Source: Rhodoferax sp.
GTDB lineage: Bacteria > Pseudomonadota > Gammaproteobacteria > Burkholderiales > Burkholderiaceae_C
Direction: 5' to 3'
Assembly (NCBI GenBank): GCA_028292305.1
Contig: JAQGMQ010000266.1
Coordinates: 1 to 7,740, forward strand
Length of the DNA stretch: 7,740 nucleotides
Below, one piece after another: positions 4,691 through 7,740 of this stretch. Position 1 is the first letter of the stretch, and every line of letters begins with the position of its first letter. The position numbers were made by a program, and so were the translations under genes. The notes below the pieces were generated by a model. It saw only the letters and a program-made list of their open reading frames with translations, ran no database searches and had not been told where the DNA came from.

Positions 4691-6420
4691 CCGGCATCGA
4701 CACGAAGACGCTGCGCTGGCTGCTGCCGTATTTCGCCGCCTCGCGCGGCCTGTGGATCGCGGCCGCGCTGGCCACCGTGGTCTCCTCGCTCACCGACCCG
4801 ATGCTGCCGGCGCTGATGAAACAGCTGCTGGACCGCGGCTTCGACACCGCCGGCTTCGCGCTGTGGACGGTGCCGGCCGCCGTGCTGCTGCTGTTCCTGG
4901 TGCGCGGCACCGCCGGCTTCCTGGCCGATCTGGCGCTGGCCCGCATCACCCAGGACGGCCTGCTGGCGATGCGCCGCGACATGTTCGCGCGGCTGCTCGA
5001 TGCACGCTTCGGCCTGTTCCGCGAACAGAACGCCACCACGCTGTCGAACACGGTGGTCTACGAGGTGCAGAACGGCGCCACCATGCTCACCAACGCGCTG
5101 ATCGCGCTGCTGAAAGACGCGCTCACGGCGGTCGCCCTGCTCGGCTACCTGATCTACCTGAACTGGAAGCTGACCCTGATCGTGTTCGTGGTCGTGCCCG
5201 GCGTGGCCGTCATCATGCGGACCTTGTCGAAGCGGCTCTACCGGCTGGCGCGCAGCACCCAGACCTCCGTCAACGACCTCGCCTACGTGGTCGAGGAAAA
5301 CGTGCTGGCCGTGCGCGTGGTGCGCCTGCATGGCGCGCAAGAGGCGCAGATGGAGCGCTTCACCGGGCTGAGCCTGCTGCTGCGCCGCCTGTCGCTCAAG
5401 TCGGCGGCTGCCTCGGCCGCCATCACGCCGCTGACCCACATGCTGGCCGCGGCCGCCTTGTCCACCGTGATCTGCATCGCGCTGTGGCAGAACCAGGGCA
5501 GCAACGGGCTCACCGTGGGCGGCTTCGCGGCATTCATCTCGGCGCTGCTGATGATGATCCAGCCGATCAAGAAGCTGTCGGAAGCGGCCAGCCCCATCGC
5601 CCGCGGCCTGGCCGCCGTGCAGCGCGGCATCGACCTCATCGAAGGCACGCCCGCCGAAACCCAGGGCAGCCATGACGGCGGCCGGGCCCGCGGCCTGGTC
5701 GAACTGCGCGACGTGAGCGTGGTCTATGCCGAGGACAACGCACCCGCGCTCGACCACGTGAGCCTGACCATCGAGCCCGGCCAGATCGTGGCGCTGGTCG
5801 GCCCCTCGGGCTCGGGCAAGACCACGCTGGCCAACCTGCTGCCGCGCTTTGTGCTGCCCGGCGCCGGCGCGGTCTGCCTCGACGGCGTGGAGGTCAGCGA
5901 CTGGAAGCTCAGCGCGCTGCGCAACCAGTTCGCGCTGGTGAGCCAGGACGTGGTGATGTTCAATGACACGCTGGCGCGCAACATCGCCATGGGCCGCCCG
6001 CTCGACGCCAGCCGCCTGGCCGCCTGTGTGGAAGCCGCCAACCTGCAGGACCTGGTCGCCGGCCTGCCGCAGGGCCTGGAAACCATCACCGGCCACAACG
6101 CCACCGCCCTGTCCGGCGGGCAGCGCCAGCGGCTGGCAATCGCCCGTGCGCTGTACAAGGATGCGCCGGTGCTGATCCTCGACGAAGCCACTTCGGCGCT
6201 GGACACGGCCTCCGAGCGGCTGGTGCAGCAGGCGCTGCAGCGGCTGATGGCCGGACGCACCACGCTGATCATCGCCCACCGCCTGTCGACCATCGAACAT
6301 GCCGACCGGGTGGTGGTGCTCGACCACGGCCGCATCGCCGAAAGCGGCGGCCATGCCGAACTGCTGGCCCAGGGTGGTCTTTACGCCAAGCTGCACGCGC
6401 TGCAGTTCGGGGGCACGTGA
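4687..6420 (+). CDS. msbA: Lipid A export ATP-binding/permease protein MsbA
   Basis: This 577-aa half-transporter works as a homodimer to flip lipid A-core LPS across the inner membrane at the expense of ATP. The N-terminal membrane domain (about 15-310) has six hydrophobic spans, with the coupling-helix region near residues 190-225 (VNDLAYVVEENVLAVRVV). The nucleotide-binding domain (about 338-577) is intact: A-loop Y347, Walker A GPSGSGKTT (372-380), Q-loop Q420, signature LSGGQRQ (475-481), Walker B VLILDE (495-500), D-loop SALD (503-506) and switch H531. Length and motif order match MsbA; a generic family-6 ABC exporter is less likely given the LPS neighbours. The frame is open back to 4234, but no credible start precedes ATG 4687 once outside the divergent gene. 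No Shine-Dalgarno is evident, and a short upstream ORF stops over the ATG. The stop overlaps the next gene by GTGA. Confidence 0.95.
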   Translation: MTGIDTKTLRWLLPYFAASRGLWIAAALATVVSSLTDPMLPALMKQLLDRGFDTAGFALWTVPAAVLLLFLVRGTAGFLADLALARITQDGLLAMRRDMFARLLDARFGLFREQNATTLSNTVVYEVQNGATMLTNALIALLKDALTAVALLGYLIYLNWKLTLIVFVVVPGVAVIMRTLSKRLYRLARSTQTSVNDLAYVVEENVLAVRVVRLHGAQEAQMERFTGLSLLLRRLSLKSAAASAAITPLTHMLAAAALSTVICIALWQNQGSNGLTVGGFAAFISALLMMIQPIKKLSEAASPIARGLAAVQRGIDLIEGTPAETQGSHDGGRARGLVELRDVSVVYAEDNAPALDHVSLTIEPGQIVALVGPSGSGKTTLANLLPRFVLPGAGAVCLDGVEVSDWKLSALRNQFALVSQDVVMFNDTLARNIAMGRPLDASRLAACVEAANLQDLVAGLPQGLETITGHNATALSGGQRQRLAIARALYKDAPVLILDEATSALDTASERLVQQALQRLMAGRTTLIIAHRLSTIEHADRVVVLDHGRIAESGGHAELLAQGGLYAKLHALQFGGT

Positions 6421-7691
6421 AGGCCGACTACGGCATCGGGGCACCCGCCATCGCCCCTGTGAAGCCGCGCGCCGACTGGACGCCCATCGAGTGGGCGCTG
6501 ACCGTGGTGCTGGCGGTGTTCGGCTTCTTCGCCACCTCGTCTTCGGCCGGCGTGGCCATCGCCCAAGGCCTGCTGTTGCTGCTGGCGATTCCGTTGTGGC
6601 CGTCGATCCGCCGGCTGGCCCCCTGGAAAAGCCCGCCCATGGGCTGCGGCCTGCTGCTGCTGGCCTATATCGCCGTTCACAGCCTCGGCTTCAACGGCTG
6701 GACCCGCGTTACCTGGCATTCCATCAACCGCTACCAGGAACTGTTTTTTGCGCCGCTGATGTTCGCGCTGTTCCAGCTGCTGCCCGACCGGCGGGTGTTC
6801 TACCGCGCGCTGCTGACCGGCGCGCTGGTGCTGGCGCTGCTGCACTGGGCCGGCCTGTGGCTGCCGCGGCTCGCGGGCTTTCTGGAGTCGCGCCGCATCT
6901 CGGCGGGCTTCGCCTTCGCGGTGCTGGCGTTCATGCTGCTGATGCAGGCACGCACCCATGCGCAGCCCTGGCGGCTGCGCGCGCTGGCGGCCTTCTTTGC
7001 CATCACCGTGCTGTTCGGCGTGAACGGCCGCACCGGTTATCTCGTGCTGCTGCTGCTGGTGGCCGCGGCCGGCTGGCTGCACAGCCCGAAACGCTGGCGC
7101 TGGGCCGCCTGCGTGGTCATGCCGATCGTGGTGCTGGGCATCGCCTGGTCGTCCGGTGCGGTGCAGAACCGGCTGCATGAAACCCTGATCGGTGCGCAGA
7201 CCGACGAGCCCGACATGACCACCTCGACCGGCATCCGCAAACACATGCTGCAGATCGCCGGCCAGCTGGTGCATGCCCATCCGATGCTGGGCGTGGGCTT
7301 CGGCAACTACGGCGAGGCCCACCGCGAGGCCGTGAAGTCGCTGTATGCCGACGACGCCGCCGCCTACGCCAGGTTGCCGCACACCTGGGCCTTCACCGAC
7401 AACCCGCACAACGAATACCTGATGGAGCTGCTCGGCGGCGGCATTCCGGCGCTGCTGCTGTTTCTGGCCTGGCTGGGCCTGACCCTGCGCGAGGCCCTGC
7501 GCGCCGACACCATGCACCGGGCGCTGCTGGCCGGTGTCTGCCTGGCCTTTGCGTTCGGCTGCCTGTTCAACTCGCTGCTGATGGATTTCGGCGAAGGCCA
7601 TCTCTACATGGGCCTGATGGCCTGGCTGCTGGCCTGCATGGCCCAGGGCCGGACCAAAGCGCGGCCCCAGATACGGCCCCACTCGGCATGA
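6417..7691 (+). CDS. waaL: O-antigen ligase family membrane protein (WaaL-like)
   Basis: This 424-aa, very hydrophobic protein has about eleven or twelve predicted membrane spans and one large periplasmic loop (about 246-341), the architecture of the Wzy_C/O-antigen ligase family. WaaL transfers undecaprenyl-linked polysaccharide onto lipid A-core in the periplasm. Family marks are the arginine of NGRTGYL (R205), STGIRKHM (270-277) with HPMLGVGFGNY (288-298) in the loop, and NPHNEYL (329-335), whose H331 corresponds to the conserved loop histidine. It begins at GTG 6417, overlapping the msbA stop (GTGA), with a weak G-run just upstream; later starts would remove membrane spans. The stop overlaps the next ATG. 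A Wzy polymerase is the main alternative and cannot be excluded by sequence, but sitting between msbA and a heptosyltransferase favours ligase. No Wzx or O-antigen genes are visible here. Confidence 0.85.
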   Translation: MKADYGIGAPAIAPVKPRADWTPIEWALTVVLAVFGFFATSSSAGVAIAQGLLLLLAIPLWPSIRRLAPWKSPPMGCGLLLLAYIAVHSLGFNGWTRVTWHSINRYQELFFAPLMFALFQLLPDRRVFYRALLTGALVLALLHWAGLWLPRLAGFLESRRISAGFAFAVLAFMLLMQARTHAQPWRLRALAAFFAITVLFGVNGRTGYLVLLLLVAAAGWLHSPKRWRWAACVVMPIVVLGIAWSSGAVQNRLHETLIGAQTDEPDMTTSTGIRKHMLQIAGQLVHAHPMLGVGFGNYGEAHREAVKSLYADDAAAYARLPHTWAFTDNPHNEYLMELLGGGIPALLLFLAWLGLTLREALRADTMHRALLAGVCLAFAFGCLFNSLLMDFGEGHLYMGLMAWLLACMAQGRTKARPQIRPHSA

Positions 7692-7740
7692 AGCGCATCC
7701 TCGTCATCACCACCCGCCAGATCGGCGACGTGCTGCTGAC
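7688..7740 (+). CDS. Family-9 glycosyltransferase (LPS heptosyltransferase), N-terminal part (cut by window edge)
   Basis: The ATG overlaps the waaL stop (ATGA, 7688-7691), and 17 complete codons follow before the window ends. The opening KRILVITTRQIGDVLLT is the typical first strand and glycine loop of GT-B family-9 heptosyltransferases, which move heptose from ADP-heptose to the LPS inner core. The RQIGDVLLT form looks more like the WaaQ/RfaQ type than WaaC or WaaF, but seventeen residues are too few to decide. It is the third gene of the rightward LPS operon. Confidence 0.75.
   Translation, partial: MKRILVITTRQIGDVLL

Noticed and set aside
4558..6444. 628-codon open frame on the minus strand opposite msbA
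   Set aside because: It is antisense to an intact msbA. The product is a low-complexity run of Gln, Arg, Gly and His without domains, which is the usual shadow of high-GC coding DNA.
6381..7682. 433-codon open frame on the minus strand opposite waaL
   Set aside because: Gln/His/Arg/Gly-rich shadow without domain signs. The opposite strand encodes a coherent multi-span membrane protein.

Overview
This GC-rich window looks like the chromosome of a betaproteobacterium, most likely Burkholderiales of the Comamonadaceae type. That is an inference from codon use and from the look of TolB, Pal, CpoB and TcdA, not from a search. The whole window is envelope biology plus the start of one tRNA-modification gene. 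There are no mobile elements, RNA genes, CRISPR arrays or gene-free stretches over 300 bases.

Leftward half (minus strand, read from 4523 down to 1): two family-2 glycosyltransferases, a WaaE/LgtF-like enzyme and a second one with a galactosyltransferase-type C-terminus. They run into tolB, pal and cpoB (ybgF), then the first 44 codons of tcdA. The stop of each glycosyltransferase overlaps the next start by four bases, so lipopolysaccharide (LPS) core assembly and the Tol-Pal outer-membrane constriction system appear to share one transcription unit. tolA, which normally precedes tolB, is not there. The only sizeable gap in this unit is 85 bases between tolB and pal. It holds a GC hairpin, a strong Shine-Dalgarno for pal and a weak candidate promoter.

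Rightward half (plus strand, 4687 to the end): msbA (lipid A-core flippase), an O-antigen-ligase-type membrane protein (waaL) and the first 17 codons of a family-9 glycosyltransferase (heptosyltransferase). These are also joined by four-base overlaps. The two halves diverge from a 163-base region, 4524-4686. That region contains a 26-bp dyad with facing -10-like boxes, a strongly C-rich 100-base msbA leader, and a possible 39-codon upstream reading frame whose stop overlaps the msbA start.

Together the genes would add sugars to the LPS inner core, flip lipid A-core across the inner membrane, ligate further polysaccharide in the periplasm, and tether and constrict the outer membrane during division. 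Every recognised gene belongs to a known family. The unusual points are the arrangement (Tol genes coupled behind LPS glycosyltransferases), a twin-arginine-like signal on TolB, and the msbA leader.
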